A stretch of DNA of 64,000 nucleotides from Flavobacteria bacterium MS024-2A (GCA_905182305.1 CAJJBB010000003.1:62001-126000), one strand, 5' to 3'; positions 35,860 through 46,229 are shown, numbered from the stretch's first letter. Translations and numbers: made by a program. Notes: a model not told the origin generated them from the sequence alone.

Positions 35860-36342
35860 ATGGAAGCAAAATCGATATGTCTCTATACTGATGGCTCTGC
35901 ACTTGGAAACCCGGGTCCGGGTGGTTATGGACTTCGTTTAGAATCTCAAAGTACAGGACATATAAAGGAACATTCCCAAGGCTTTATCAGAACTACAAAT
36001 AATAGAATGGAACTTATGGCTGTAATTGTTGGTTTGGAATTATTGAAACAGGATTCCATGAAGGTTGTTGTTTATTCAGACTCAAAATATGTGGTTGATT
36101 CTGTCGAGAAAAAATGGGTCTTTGGATGGGAGAAAAAAGATTTTAAGCAAAAAAAAAATCCTGATTTATGGAAACGTTTTTTGATAGTTTATCGAAAACA
36201 TAAAGTTCGTTTTAAATGGATAAAAGGTCACAATTTACATCCACAAAATGAACGATGTGATCAATTAGCAGTTGTTGCCGCAAAAGGTATAAATTTAATA
36301 TCGGATACTTTTTTTGAAAGAATTGAAAAAGAAAATCTTTAA
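35860..36342 (+). CDS. rnhA: Ribonuclease HI
   Basis: This 160-residue protein shows YTDGSALGNPGPGGYG (first catalytic Asp), TTNNRMELMAVIVGL (Glu), VVYSDSKYVVDSV (second Asp), WIKGH (active-site His) and RCDQLA (last Asp). It degrades RNA in RNA:DNA hybrids. It is translated 1 bp after purN. Confidence 0.95.
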   Translation: MEAKSICLYTDGSALGNPGPGGYGLRLESQSTGHIKEHSQGFIRTTNNRMELMAVIVGLELLKQDSMKVVVYSDSKYVVDSVEKKWVFGWEKKDFKQKKNPDLWKRFLIVYRKHKVRFKWIKGHNLHPQNERCDQLAVVAAKGINLISDTFFERIEKENL

Positions 36343-36410
36343 GTATAATCAGTTGTTCATAGTCTATAATAAATGTTTGTTATAATTATGAAAAGGCATG
36401 TAGAGTTTTT

Positions 36411-36418
36411 TACTTTTG
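36411..36418 (+). promoter_or_regulatory. -7 box (TACTTTTG) 4 bp before the PfkB kinase gene
   Basis: TACTTTTG fits TAnnTTTG and ends 4 bp before the ATG at 36423, the same spacing as at pheS. The transcript would begin at or inside the ATG. A candidate -33 TTG lies about 31 bp upstream, too far for the usual spacing. Confidence 0.45.
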
Positions 36419-36422
36419 TAAA

Positions 36423-37346
36423 ATGAACAAGAAACTTTTAGTAATAGGGACCATGGCTTATGACGCCATTGAAACACCTTTTGGAAAAACTGGCAAAATA
36501 TTAGGTGGTTGTGCAACCTATATTGGACTCGCAGCTTCCCTTTTTAAAGCCAAATGTGGTATAGTTTCTGTAATTGGAGATGATTTTGAGCAAGCGCATC
36601 TAGACTTATTAAAGGCGAGGAAACTTGATTTATCAGGAGTAGAAACTATTCAAGGTGAAAAAACTTTTTTTTGGAGTGGAAAATATCATAATGACTTAAA
36701 CACTAGGACAACCATGGAAACCCAACTTAATGTCCTTACAAAGTTCAAGCCTGTTGTTCCAGATTATTTTAAAGATGCAAGCATTGTTCTTTTAGGAAAT
36801 TTAGACCCCAATTTACAATTAGCAGTTTTAAATCAATTATCCCACAAGCCTACCCTAGTAGTGATGGATACGATGAATTTTTGGATTGAAAGTTACAGAG
36901 AAAAGTTAGATGAAGTTATTGGAAAAGTAGATGTCATTTCGATTAATGACGAAGAGGCTCGAATGATCACATCAACTCACTCTTTAGTTGAAGCTGCTAA
37001 AAAACTTCAACAAATGGGTCCTAAATACGTGATTATTAAAAAAGGAGAACATGGAGCGCTACTTTTTCATGAAAATCAAATTTTTTGTGCACCTGCACTT
37101 CCATTAGAAAATGTTTTTGATCCCACAGGAGCGGGAGATAGTTTTATAGGTGGGTTTGTTGGACACCTTTCACAGTGTAAGAATGTTTCTTTTGAAGAAA
37201 TGAAGACAGCTACTATTATTGGTTCAGCTATGGCTTCTTTTACAGTTCAAAAATTTGGAACAAAATCCTTGGAAGAATTAATATTACCTGAACTAAAGGA
37301 ACGTTTAGATATCTTTAAATCATTAACTGAATTTGAATTAACATAA
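36423..37346 (+). CDS. PfkB-family carbohydrate/nucleoside kinase
   Basis: This 307-residue ribokinase-fold protein has GGCATYIGLAASLF near residue 28 (the substrate glycine pair) and the C-terminal signature DPTGAGDSFIGGFVGHL around 237-253 with the catalytic Asp. It phosphorylates a sugar or nucleoside; adenosine or inosine kinase is a fair guess next to purine genes, but not provable. It lies 15 bp before purF. Confidence 0.85.
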   Translation: MNKKLLVIGTMAYDAIETPFGKTGKILGGCATYIGLAASLFKAKCGIVSVIGDDFEQAHLDLLKARKLDLSGVETIQGEKTFFWSGKYHNDLNTRTTMETQLNVLTKFKPVVPDYFKDASIVLLGNLDPNLQLAVLNQLSHKPTLVVMDTMNFWIESYREKLDEVIGKVDVISINDEEARMITSTHSLVEAAKKLQQMGPKYVIIKKGEHGALLFHENQIFCAPALPLENVFDPTGAGDSFIGGFVGHLSQCKNVSFEEMKTATIIGSAMASFTVQKFGTKSLEELILPELKERLDIFKSLTEFELT

Positions 37347-37361
37347 AATCAATATTTTCTA

Positions 37362-39257
37362 ATGAGTGACGCTATTAAGCATGAATGTGGAATTGCCCTT
37401 TTACAACTTAAAAAGCCTTTGTCTTTTTATAAAGAAAAGTATGGTAGTTCTCTTTACGGTTTAGACAAGATGTATCTTTTAATGGAAAAGCAGCATAATA
37501 GAGGTCAGGACGGAGCTGGTTTTGCGAGTATCAAATATGATATGAAACCTGGACAGCGCTACATTAGTCGTGTGCGTTCTGCAGAACAACAACCCATTCA
37601 GGACATATTTAACACGATTAATGGTAGAATTCAAAAACAAATTGATTTAGATCCAGACCTCCTTTCAAATTCCGAAAAGTTAAAACAAGACGTACCATAT
37701 GTAGGAGAGTTAATGTTAGGGCATGTTAGATATGGAACTTTTGGCAAAAACAATATAGAAAGTGTCCATCCTTTTTTACGTCAAAATAATTGGATGCATC
37801 GAAATTTGATTGTAGCAGGAAATTTCAACTTAACTAACGTTAACGAACTGTTTGATAATCTAGTTGATCTGGGACAACACCCTAAAGAAATGGCGGATAC
37901 TGTAACTGTTATGGAAAAAATAGGACATTTTCTAGATTATGCAGTAGCTAAAATATATAAAAAATTAAAGCGTGAAGGATATTCAAAAGCAGAGGCTTCT
38001 CCCTTAATAGCTGAACGCTTGAATTTGTCTAAAATATTGCGGAAAGCAGCTAAAAATTGGGATGGTGGTTACGCTGTTGCAGGGCTTTTAGGGCATGGAG
38101 ATTCATTTGTTCTTAGAGATCCAAATGGGATTAGACCTGTGTATTATTATAATGATGATGAAATTATTGTAGTAACCTCGGAACGTCCCGTAATTCAAAC
38201 TGTTTTTAATGTTCCTTTTGAGAGTATTCAGGAGTTAGAACCAGGAATGGCTGTTATTACTAAAAAATCAGGTGACACAGAAATTAAACAGATTTTAGAG
38301 CCTCAATTAAAAAGGGCCTGTTCCTTTGAGCGTATTTATTTTTCCAGAGGGAGCGATGCAGAAATTTATCAAGAGCGTAAAAATTTAGGAGCTGCTTTAT
38401 TCCCAATGGTTCATAAAGCAATTGAAGGTGATTTAGAAAACTCTGTTTTTTCTTTTATTCCAAATACTGCTGAAACTTCCTTTTATGGAATGATTGGAGC
38501 TGTTCAAGATCATGTTCGTGACCTTCTCACTAAATCAATTAAGAAAGATCCGCCAGATATTGAAGCCATAACTAAAATGCTAGGTCTCAAGCCTCGTATT
38601 GAAAAAATTGCGATAAAGGATGCAAAGTTACGCACTTTTATCACTGAAGATAAAGGAAGAGATGACCTTGTTGCTCATGTTTATGACATAACGTATGGAA
38701 TTATAAAAAACACAGACAATCTTGTCATAATAGATGACAGCATTGTAAGAGGCACGACCCTTCAGAAAAGCATTCTTCAAATGTTAGATCGCTTAGGTCC
38801 CAAGAAAATTGTAGTGGTATCTAGTGCTCCACAAATAAGATACCCAGATTGTTACGGAATTGATATGGCTAAATTAGAGGAGTTTATTGCTTTTAGGGCA
38901 GCTCTTTCTTTACACAAAGATAAAGGAACTTATGAAGCTACTTTGAAAACAGTATACGAGAATTGTAAGGAAAGTTTAAAAGATAAAAGTAAAGTTCCTC
39001 TTAATTATGTTAAACAAATCTATGATCCTTTTACTGATGATCAAATTTCAATTAAAATTGCACAACTTCTAAAAAATAATAATATTAAAGCTGAGGTAAA
39101 TGTAATTTTTCAAAAGCTTAGCGGCCTTCATAAAGCTTGTCCCAAAAACCTAGGGGACTGGTATTTTTCAGGAAATTACCCTACACCTGGAGGTTGTCGT
39201 GTTGTCAATCAGGCATTCATAAATTTTATAGAAAAAAGCAATAAAAGGGCATACTAA
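37362..39257 (+). CDS. purF: Amidophosphoribosyltransferase, long form
   Basis: This 631-residue protein is longer than E. coli PurF, as is usual in Bacteroidota. It begins MSDAIKHECGIALLQL, so Cys9 would become the N-terminal nucleophile of the glutaminase after removal of a propeptide, as in propeptide-bearing PurF proteins. MEKQHNRGQDGAGF and LGHVRYGTFG are the glutaminase motifs. VIIDDSIVRGTTLQKSI (about residues 463-479) is the PRPP-binding loop. It catalyses the first committed step of purine synthesis. A strong terminator follows. Confidence 0.9.
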   Translation: MSDAIKHECGIALLQLKKPLSFYKEKYGSSLYGLDKMYLLMEKQHNRGQDGAGFASIKYDMKPGQRYISRVRSAEQQPIQDIFNTINGRIQKQIDLDPDLLSNSEKLKQDVPYVGELMLGHVRYGTFGKNNIESVHPFLRQNNWMHRNLIVAGNFNLTNVNELFDNLVDLGQHPKEMADTVTVMEKIGHFLDYAVAKIYKKLKREGYSKAEASPLIAERLNLSKILRKAAKNWDGGYAVAGLLGHGDSFVLRDPNGIRPVYYYNDDEIIVVTSERPVIQTVFNVPFESIQELEPGMAVITKKSGDTEIKQILEPQLKRACSFERIYFSRGSDAEIYQERKNLGAALFPMVHKAIEGDLENSVFSFIPNTAETSFYGMIGAVQDHVRDLLTKSIKKDPPDIEAITKMLGLKPRIEKIAIKDAKLRTFITEDKGRDDLVAHVYDITYGIIKNTDNLVIIDDSIVRGTTLQKSILQMLDRLGPKKIVVVSSAPQIRYPDCYGIDMAKLEEFIAFRAALSLHKDKGTYEATLKTVYENCKESLKDKSKVPLNYVKQIYDPFTDDQISIKIAQLLKNNNIKAEVNVIFQKLSGLHKACPKNLGDWYFSGNYPTPGGCRVVNQAFINFIEKSNKRAY

Positions 39258-39365
39258 TTGTTAATTTATAATTAGTGCACTTCAACAAGTTAATTACTTT
39301 AACGTTTAGATTACTTCATATTTGAAGCATTGTTACTTAAATAGTTTAAGATAAGATTTGGGATA

Positions 39366-39400
39366 AAAGGGAGGTATTTATACCTCCCTTTATTTAATAA
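39366..39400 (+). terminator. Bidirectional intrinsic terminator between purF and sod
   Basis: AAAGGGAGGTA and TACCTCCCTTT form a perfect 11-bp stem around a TTTA loop (39366-39391), followed by ATTTAATAA. On the opposite strand an A/T-rich tail also follows. It can end both purF (plus) and the superoxide dismutase gene (minus), which converge here. It is the clearest terminator in the window. Confidence 0.9.
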
Positions 39401-39415
39401 TAAATTTAAAGGAAA

Positions 39416-40024
39416 TTACACTCCTTTTTTATAAAGTTCACTTACTTTACCCCAGTTGATTACATTAAAAAATGCTTGAATATAATCAGGACGTCTGTTT
39501 TGATAATTCAGATAATAAGCATGTTCCCATACATCGATTCCTAAAATAGGGGTACCACCACACCCAATACCTGGCATTAATGGATTATCTTGATTTGCTG
39601 TAGCACAAATCTTCAAAGAACCATCAGATTGCACACATAACCATGCCCAACCAGATCCAAATTGTGTAGCGGATGCTTTAGCAAATTCATTTTTAAAATC
39701 ATCAAACGATCCAAAAGTATTATTAATAGCGGATGCCAAATCACCAGAAGGAGTTCCACCGCCATCAGGCGACATTATCGCCCAAAAAAGTCTGTGGTTG
39801 TAAAAACCACCACCGTTATTTCTTAACGCCTTATTGTTAAGGTCAAGTCCTTTTAAAATCTCTTCAATTGTTTGAGAGGCATGCGGAGTATCAGTAATTG
39901 CATTATTAAGATTAGTGGTATAACCATTGTGATGTTTACTGTGGTGAATTTCCATAGTGCGAGCATCAATATTTGGTTCTAATGCATCGTATGCATAAGA
40001 AAGGTCAGGTAATTCAAAAGCCAT
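39416..40024 (-). CDS. Superoxide dismutase (Fe/Mn)
   Basis: This 202-residue protein opens [18 protein letters not shown] and has [14 protein letters not shown] (metal His27), [10 protein letters not shown] (metal His about 76), and [15 protein letters not shown] near residue 170 with the Asp and His ligands. It removes superoxide. Iron or manganese use is not clear from the motif. A TAATTTTG box (minus strand, 40054-40047) lies 23 bp before the start. Confidence 0.94.
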   Translation of the reverse strand: MAFELPDLSYAYDALEPNIDARTMEIHHSKHHNGYTTNLNNAITDTPHASQTIEEILKGLDLNNKALRNNGGGFYNHRLFWAIMSPDGGGTPSGDLASAINNTFGSFDDFKNEFAKASATQFGSGWAWLCVQSDGSLKICATANQDNPLMPGIGCGGTPILGIDVWEHAYYLNYQNRRPDYIQAFFNVINWGKVSELYKKGV

Positions 40025-40119
40025 ATTTTTAATTTTAAGATTCAGACAAAATTAAAATTTCTTTTCTGAATAAAGGCTTAACTTTTGAAAAGCCTTACAT
40101 TTAAATTACTTTTAAAATT

Positions 40120-43100
40120 TTGAATCAAACAAATTTTCATATTATAAATGCCGCTGCTGGCTCTGGGAAGACCTATAATTTAGTATTGCGGTATTTAACA
40201 CTTCTTTTAGGTTCAAAAACCCCAAAGCCTTATCGAATTCTTTTAGCATTAACATTTACGAATAAAGCCGTTAATGAATTAAAAAACAGAATATTAGCCA
40301 CTTTATTTGCTCTATCGAAAGATACTATTATAGATAAAAACATTAAAAACACCCTGTGTGATGGACTGGCTATTGACGAAAAAGAATTAAGTCGAAGAGC
40401 ACAGCATATGTTACGCCAGATTTTATTTGAATATGGAAGTTTTGACGTGATTACCTTAGATAAATTTACACACAGATTAATACGAACTTTTGTAAAAGAA
40501 CTAAAACTACCATTTGGATTTGAGGTTGTATTAGATCCTAAGAGTCTACTTGAAGAAACAGTAAGTTCTATTATTGAGGAAGTAGGAAAAGATGAATTAT
40601 TAACCCAATTACTAAATGACTTTAGTATTTCAAGAGTTTCACAACAGAACAGCTGGAATATTCAAAAAGATTTAAATGAATTTGCTGGAATATTACTGAA
40701 TGAAAATGATCGTATTCCTTTGTATGATTTAAAAAAGAAAACAATATTAGATCATTTAGAAGATTTTAAAACACTAAGCAAGGAAAAATTAAAAGCTGAA
40801 AATAAAGCTACTGAGATTGCAACTGAAGCTCTTTCATTAATTCATCAGCATGGACTTGAAAAATCTGACTTTTATAAAGGGACCCTATACAATCATTTTC
40901 AAGCAGTAGTTCAGAGGCATTATTCAAAACTTTACTCTAATCAATTAGCTTTAGCATTAGTAGGCGAAAAATCTCTTTATAAACAAAGTCTAGACACTAA
41001 GAAAAAAGAAATTATAGACACAATTCAAGTTAAATTAAACGAAGATTATTGTGAAATTAAAAAATATGTAGGAAAATCACTACTTAGCGAAGCAACAATT
41101 AAATCATGGGTTCCACGCAGTTTATTACAGCGATTGGAAGCGCGCTTAGAAGTTCTTCAAAATCGAAAAGAAGTTAGGCTCTTAGGAGAATTTAACCAAA
41201 AAATAAGTAAACTAGTTCACGATGCAGATGCTCCATTTATTTATGAAAGATTAGGGGAGCGATACCAGCATTATTTTTTAGATGAATTTCAAGATACCTC
41301 AAAATTACAATGGACAAATTTGATTCCATTAATTTCAAATGCCTTAGCGGGCGAATCTCTCAATGGGGAACAAGGATCACTTCTTCTTGTGGGTGATCCA
41401 AAACAAGCAATTTACAGATGGCGTGGTGGTGACATCAAACAATTTGTAAATCTATTTACACATAAAGAAAGTCCTTTTCAGATAAAAGCTTCAAACGATT
41501 TTCTAGTTAAAAATTATCGCTCAGGAGCATCTATTGTAGATTTTAATAATCAATTCTTTTTAACTTTTTCAAAATTATTTGAAGGAACTGATTATCATGA
41601 AATTTATGGTGAAGGAAGCCAACAGGAAGCACAGAAAGCAGGGGGGTATGTAAGTGTTGAAGCTATTCCAAGTGGCAGAAAAGTTGATGAGAATATTCAG
41701 GTTTATGTAGAGAAAACAAACGCCACTGTAATCAAAGCAATTGATTCAGGATATGCGCTAGAAGATATTGTCGTTCTAGTACGCACAAAAAAACAAGCAT
41801 CAGCTATAGGTGCAGGGTTAACAGAAGTAGGCTATCCTATTATATCTTCTGAATCTTTAGTGGTAGGGCAATCGACATATGTACAGTTTATTCTTGCAAT
41901 ACTAAAATTAATTGCACGTCCCAATGATTCGGAACAACACAAATTAATAATAGATGTATTGTGTCTGCTAACACCCGATTTTGAAAAGGAAAACCATTTG
42001 TTTATATTAAATCATATTCATTTAAAAAGTAAGGATTTTTTTAAAAAATTAGAAAGCCAATTTAGATTTAAATTATCATTAAATAATCTATCAAAGTTGT
42101 CTGTTTTAGAGGCTGCGGAGTCTATCCTCGAAAGTATATCTCTACTCCCTTCTAGCGATCCATTTTTAAATACATTTATTGAAGATATTTTTGAATTTTC
42201 AACCACAGAATCTCAAACAATTTCAGGCTATTTGAAGTTTTGGGAAAAACAAGAGAATACCCTTAGAATAAAAACCCCTGAGGGTACAAATTCAATATCT
42301 GTAATGACAATTCACCAAGCAAAAGGACTAGAATTTCCAGTTGTTATTTTACCTTTTATGGATACAGTACTTAATTCATCTAATATCAAAAATAAAATCT
42401 GGTATCCCTTTAAAGAAGAACCACTCTCTTCGATTAAATGGGCTTGGATTAATGCCTCTAAAAATATTCAATTATATGGAGTCCAAGGACAGTCACTTTA
42501 TGATCAGTATGTTTTGGAACAAAAATTAGATGCCTTCAATGTATTATATGTAGCATTAACCAGGGCAAAAGATCAGTTATATATTATCACCCAAGAAGTT
42601 GCTAAAGAAGGTGCCTCCACGTATGCCGAATTACTAAAAAGTTTTATTAATAATCAAGGAGGAACCTTAGACGAAAATACATCATTTGAATGGGGAGAAA
42701 AGACCTTAAAAGAAACTGCTGAAACTGAAGAAGAGACCAGCAAAGAAGAAAAAATTAAAATCCAATTTAAGACTTCTTCTTTATGGAAGAAAAAATTAGT
42801 TGTTTTTAATAGACCCACTAAAGAATCAATATTAGCTCAAAAAAAAGGTTTATTGCTGCATGATGTTTTAGCGAAAGTAACCCATTCTGAAAAACTCTCG
42901 AAAGTAATAGAAGAAACCATTTCTAAACTTAACTTCTCAGGAGAAACAATATCATTTATAGAAAAAAAAACATTTGAAATCGTACACCACCCTATTCTCT
43001 CTCCCTATTTTAAGAGTGATGATGTTGTTCTAGTAGAAAAAGACATATTGGTTCCTGATGGTCGAACTTTACGCCCAGATCGAGTAAACCTTTTAGCAGA

Positions 43101-43263
43101 TGGTAGTGCCGTTATTTTAGATTATAAAACAGGTGAGCCCAAGGAAGAAGACACTCTTCAAATTGATTCTTATGGATCTATTTATGAAACCCTTGGCTAT
43201 AATCCTGTCAAAAAATTTTTGGTATATATTGGTTCTGAAATAAGGGTCGAAAATTGTAGTTAG
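40120..43263 (+). CDS. AddA/RecB-like UvrD-family helicase-nuclease
   Basis: This 1047-residue protein has Walker A AAAGSGKTYN at 11-20, DEExQ-type LDEFQDTSKLQW near residue 388, motif III GDPKQAIYRWRGGD, MTIHQAKGLEFPVVILPF and LYVALTRAKDQLYI (motif VI), then a C-terminal nuclease with ILDYKTGEP. It unwinds and degrades broken DNA ends for recombination. The start is a TTG: upstream, the frame closes with a stop at 40102 and no ATG or GTG follows. The partner nuclease lies 73 bp downstream. Confidence 0.92.
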   Translation: MNQTNFHIINAAAGSGKTYNLVLRYLTLLLGSKTPKPYRILLALTFTNKAVNELKNRILATLFALSKDTIIDKNIKNTLCDGLAIDEKELSRRAQHMLRQILFEYGSFDVITLDKFTHRLIRTFVKELKLPFGFEVVLDPKSLLEETVSSIIEEVGKDELLTQLLNDFSISRVSQQNSWNIQKDLNEFAGILLNENDRIPLYDLKKKTILDHLEDFKTLSKEKLKAENKATEIATEALSLIHQHGLEKSDFYKGTLYNHFQAVVQRHYSKLYSNQLALALVGEKSLYKQSLDTKKKEIIDTIQVKLNEDYCEIKKYVGKSLLSEATIKSWVPRSLLQRLEARLEVLQNRKEVRLLGEFNQKISKLVHDADAPFIYERLGERYQHYFLDEFQDTSKLQWTNLIPLISNALAGESLNGEQGSLLLVGDPKQAIYRWRGGDIKQFVNLFTHKESPFQIKASNDFLVKNYRSGASIVDFNNQFFLTFSKLFEGTDYHEIYGEGSQQEAQKAGGYVSVEAIPSGRKVDENIQVYVEKTNATVIKAIDSGYALEDIVVLVRTKKQASAIGAGLTEVGYPIISSESLVVGQSTYVQFILAILKLIARPNDSEQHKLIIDVLCLLTPDFEKENHLFILNHIHLKSKDFFKKLESQFRFKLSLNNLSKLSVLEAAESILESISLLPSSDPFLNTFIEDIFEFSTTESQTISGYLKFWEKQENTLRIKTPEGTNSISVMTIHQAKGLEFPVVILPFMDTVLNSSNIKNKIWYPFKEEPLSSIKWAWINASKNIQLYGVQGQSLYDQYVLEQKLDAFNVLYVALTRAKDQLYIITQEVAKEGASTYAELLKSFINNQGGTLDENTSFEWGEKTLKETAETEEETSKEEKIKIQFKTSSLWKKKLVVFNRPTKESILAQKKGLLLHDVLAKVTHSEKLSKVIEETISKLNFSGETISFIEKKTFEIVHHPILSPYFKSDDVVLVEKDILVPDGRTLRPDRVNLLADGSAVILDYKTGEPKEEDTLQIDSYGSIYETLGYNPVKKFLVYIGSEIRVENCS

Positions 43264-43336
43264 TACTTGTTGTAAAATGATTAGGAAAATTATAGTTAAG
43301 CAAGGCTAACAAAGACCTATTTTTATAAATTTAAGG

Positions 43337-46063
43337 ATGAATACCTTTTTAGATGATGTTGCGAAAATAATTACTACTTCTCATAAAGAATTAGATCAGA
43401 TTAAAATTATTGTTCCAAGTATCCGATCTATAACCTTCCTAAAAGAAGCCTTAAAAAAGCAAATACAAGTCCCAAAAATTTCCCCTGAAATCATAAGTAT
43501 AGAAGTATTTATAAATGATTTATCAGATCTAAAAACAATAACAAAAATTGATTTATTGTATTCTTTTTATGAGGTGTACTTAATGCATACTCCAAAAGAA
43601 AAACAAGATACAATGAATCAATTTTTTAATTGGGCTCCTTCGGTTTTACAGGAATTTAACGAAGTTGATGCTCAATTGATTGATTCCAACAAGTTGTTTG
43701 CTTTTATGGGTGCTGTAGATGAAATTGAAGCATGGAGTTCAAGCGAAAAAGAAAGTATTAGGAGTAACCATCTCAACTTTCAAAGTGAATTACCAGTTCT
43801 TTATAAAAAGCTATACGAATACTTACTTTTAAAACAAAAAGGATATGCAGGTATGCAACTCAGAGAGGCCGTTCGTAATTTAGGTTTTTATACAGAGTCT
43901 AAATTACTCCATCATTATTTTGTAGGATTTAATGCACTAACAAAAGCAGAAGAAACTATTATCCAGGAACTTTTAGTAACAGAAAAGGCAGAGATTCTAT
44001 GGGATCTTGATCAAAGTTTTTACGATGACCCTTATCAGGGAGCAGGTCATTTTATTCGGCGTTATCTTAAATCATGGAATTCTTTAAAAAAAGAAAAAAC
44101 AAATATATTTTCTAATATTTTTTTTGATACTAAAGAAATCGAAATAATACGCGTTTCTAAAAATATTACTCAAGCAAAAACAGCAGTTCAAATTGCAACA
44201 GAGCTAAATAAAAAAAATCCTAATAGTAGTTCTGTAATTGTTCTGGGTGATGAAAATTTATTACATCCAACGCTATCAGCACTTCATCAAAATGTTAGTG
44301 ATTGGAACATTACGATGGGGTATCCTCTTGCAAAAACAATGTTATCATCTTTTTATTATAATTTATTTGAATTATTGCAAAATTATAGTGAAGCGGGACA
44401 TTCTATTCATGAAGTGAAAGCAATATTAGAAGTAGCATCTACAGGATTAGTTTTGGAAGATAATGGAGAGTCTTTAGCTGATACTATTGCTCTTTTCCAA
44501 AAGTCAAATCGCGATTATATTCCTGTAGAAACCCTTAAAAATTTTGGTGGTGAATTGAGTGATCTTCTGTTTTCTCCTTTTTCTTCAGTTAACACTTTCT
44601 TAGAACGAATTCAAAAAATAACGATAGCTTTTAAAACCTTTTATAGTTCTTCGGATAAGGAATCCCTTTATGCTCATTATTGCGATCGGTTTTTAATGCT
44701 ATGGGAAGATCTTTCCGAGCAGCATGAAGATAAAAAACTAATGATGACACTGGAAGATGTTAAAATGGTCTTTCAATTAATGGTCCAACAAGAAACATTA
44801 GATTTTTCTGGAGATGCTCTCTCTAAACTTCAGATTATGGGGGTATTAGAAACTAGATTATTAGATTATGACAATGTGATTATTACCAATGTAAACGAGG
44901 GAATTTTGCCCTTTGGGAAAACACCTTTTTCTGTGATTCCTTTTGATGTACGAAGAAAATTTGAAATGAATACATTTATCGAGCAAGACCATCTCTATGC
45001 ATATCATTTTTTTCGACTATTACAGCGGGCAAAAAATATTTATTTACTTTATAATGCAACCCCTGAAGGATTATTTTCTGGAGAAAAAAGTAGGTTTTTA
45101 GTTCAATTAGAATATTTCAAATCACCAAAGCACAAGTTATCGTTCAAACAAATTGATCAGCCTTTAACAGTTCAGAAAACTTCTCTTAAAGAAGCAGTTA
45201 AAACGTCAGCGGTGTTAAAGCAGTTAGATGAAATTGCAATACAAGGATTCTCACCTTCTTCAATCGGACAATATATTCGTAATCCTTATCTTTTTTATGA
45301 GCAGCGAATGCTTAAGATAAAACCCCTTGAAGCTAATGAAAATGATTTAAGTGCTCAAGACAAAGGGACAATTATGCATGAAGTTTTAGAATTAGTTTAC
45401 ACCCCTTTTTTAAATAAAAAACTGAGTTCTCAAGACTATGATAAAATGCTACTTACTTTACCAAAACTCTTAGAAAAAACTTTTAATTCGGTCTATAAAA
45501 ATAATAGTCAAAGAACTGGCAAAAATCATATCATCTTTAATGTAATGGAAAAGATTTTAACCTCTTTTTTAATTGAAGAAAAAAGTCAGATCACCAAGGG
45601 TAGAGATTTAAAAATATTAGGACTAGAGTATAGATTTTCTAAACCTATTTGGGTAAAAGGCCTTGAAAAGGAAATTATTTTTAAAGGAAGTATAGACCGA
45701 ATTGATTCTCTAGACGGTGTCATTCGATTTGTGGATTATAAAACTGGAAATGTGACGGGCTCAGACCTTTCTTTTAGGCATTGGGATGAGCTTATATCAG
45801 ACCCTAAAAAAAGCCCATTATTTCAGGTGCTTTTGTATGCTTATGCGATTAAAGATGAATTTAAAGAAGATAAAGTATGGGCAGGTGTTATTCCGCTTAA
45901 AAACTTTGAAAATAATTTCATAGCTGCTTCTATAACTGAAAATTCAAGAACAAAAACACTAATCGAAATGAACGAATCAATTCTTTTGAATTTCGAAAAA
46001 GAGTTATTTGCAATAATTAATGAAATTTTTGATCCGAATATTCCTTTTGTTTTCAAAATTTAA
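43337..46063 (+). CDS. AddB-like PD-(D/E)XK nuclease family protein
   Basis: This 908-residue protein resembles the inactive-helicase/nuclease partner of AddAB. The N-terminal half is helicase-like but I see no Walker A. The C-terminal nuclease shows GTIMHEVLELVYTP, FKGSIDRIDSLDGVIRFVDY and KTGNV, the D-x-K active-site pattern. The order AddA-like then AddB-like is conserved in flavobacteria. I do not see the four cysteines of an iron-sulfur nuclease. ATG follows a TTTAAGG run. Confidence 0.9.
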   Translation: MNTFLDDVAKIITTSHKELDQIKIIVPSIRSITFLKEALKKQIQVPKISPEIISIEVFINDLSDLKTITKIDLLYSFYEVYLMHTPKEKQDTMNQFFNWAPSVLQEFNEVDAQLIDSNKLFAFMGAVDEIEAWSSSEKESIRSNHLNFQSELPVLYKKLYEYLLLKQKGYAGMQLREAVRNLGFYTESKLLHHYFVGFNALTKAEETIIQELLVTEKAEILWDLDQSFYDDPYQGAGHFIRRYLKSWNSLKKEKTNIFSNIFFDTKEIEIIRVSKNITQAKTAVQIATELNKKNPNSSSVIVLGDENLLHPTLSALHQNVSDWNITMGYPLAKTMLSSFYYNLFELLQNYSEAGHSIHEVKAILEVASTGLVLEDNGESLADTIALFQKSNRDYIPVETLKNFGGELSDLLFSPFSSVNTFLERIQKITIAFKTFYSSSDKESLYAHYCDRFLMLWEDLSEQHEDKKLMMTLEDVKMVFQLMVQQETLDFSGDALSKLQIMGVLETRLLDYDNVIITNVNEGILPFGKTPFSVIPFDVRRKFEMNTFIEQDHLYAYHFFRLLQRAKNIYLLYNATPEGLFSGEKSRFLVQLEYFKSPKHKLSFKQIDQPLTVQKTSLKEAVKTSAVLKQLDEIAIQGFSPSSIGQYIRNPYLFYEQRMLKIKPLEANENDLSAQDKGTIMHEVLELVYTPFLNKKLSSQDYDKMLLTLPKLLEKTFNSVYKNNSQRTGKNHIIFNVMEKILTSFLIEEKSQITKGRDLKILGLEYRFSKPIWVKGLEKEIIFKGSIDRIDSLDGVIRFVDYKTGNVTGSDLSFRHWDELISDPKKSPLFQVLLYAYAIKDEFKEDKVWAGVIPLKNFENNFIAASITENSRTKTLIEMNESILLNFEKELFAIINEIFDPNIPFVFKI

Positions 46064-46152
46064 GAAACTTTGATTATCCCAAATTTAATCATCAATCGTT
46101 TATTTTTTATATTTTTACTAAACTAGATGATTGGCTTGTTTACTATTTTCAT

Positions 46153-46175
46153 TAAAATAAAATAAAATAAAATAA
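46153..46175 (+). repeat. TAAAA tandem repeat
   Basis: Four full copies of TAAAA plus a partial fifth lie just ahead of a tiny 11-codon frame (starting MKMNLISSTKY). That frame stops about 20 bp before the EF-hand gene start. The tract may be part of the promoter, where its copy number could vary and alter spacing. Confidence 0.6.
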
Positions 46176-46229
46176 TGAAAATGAACTTAATTAGTTCAAC
46201 TAAATATTAAGGTATAGAGTTTCATAATT

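Noticed and set aside
40073-40096. Inverted repeat AAGGCTT/AAGCCTT between the superoxide dismutase and AddA-like genes as a terminator
   Set aside because: Both genes point away from it, the stem is only 7 bp with a 10-base gap, and no T run follows; at most it is an operator.
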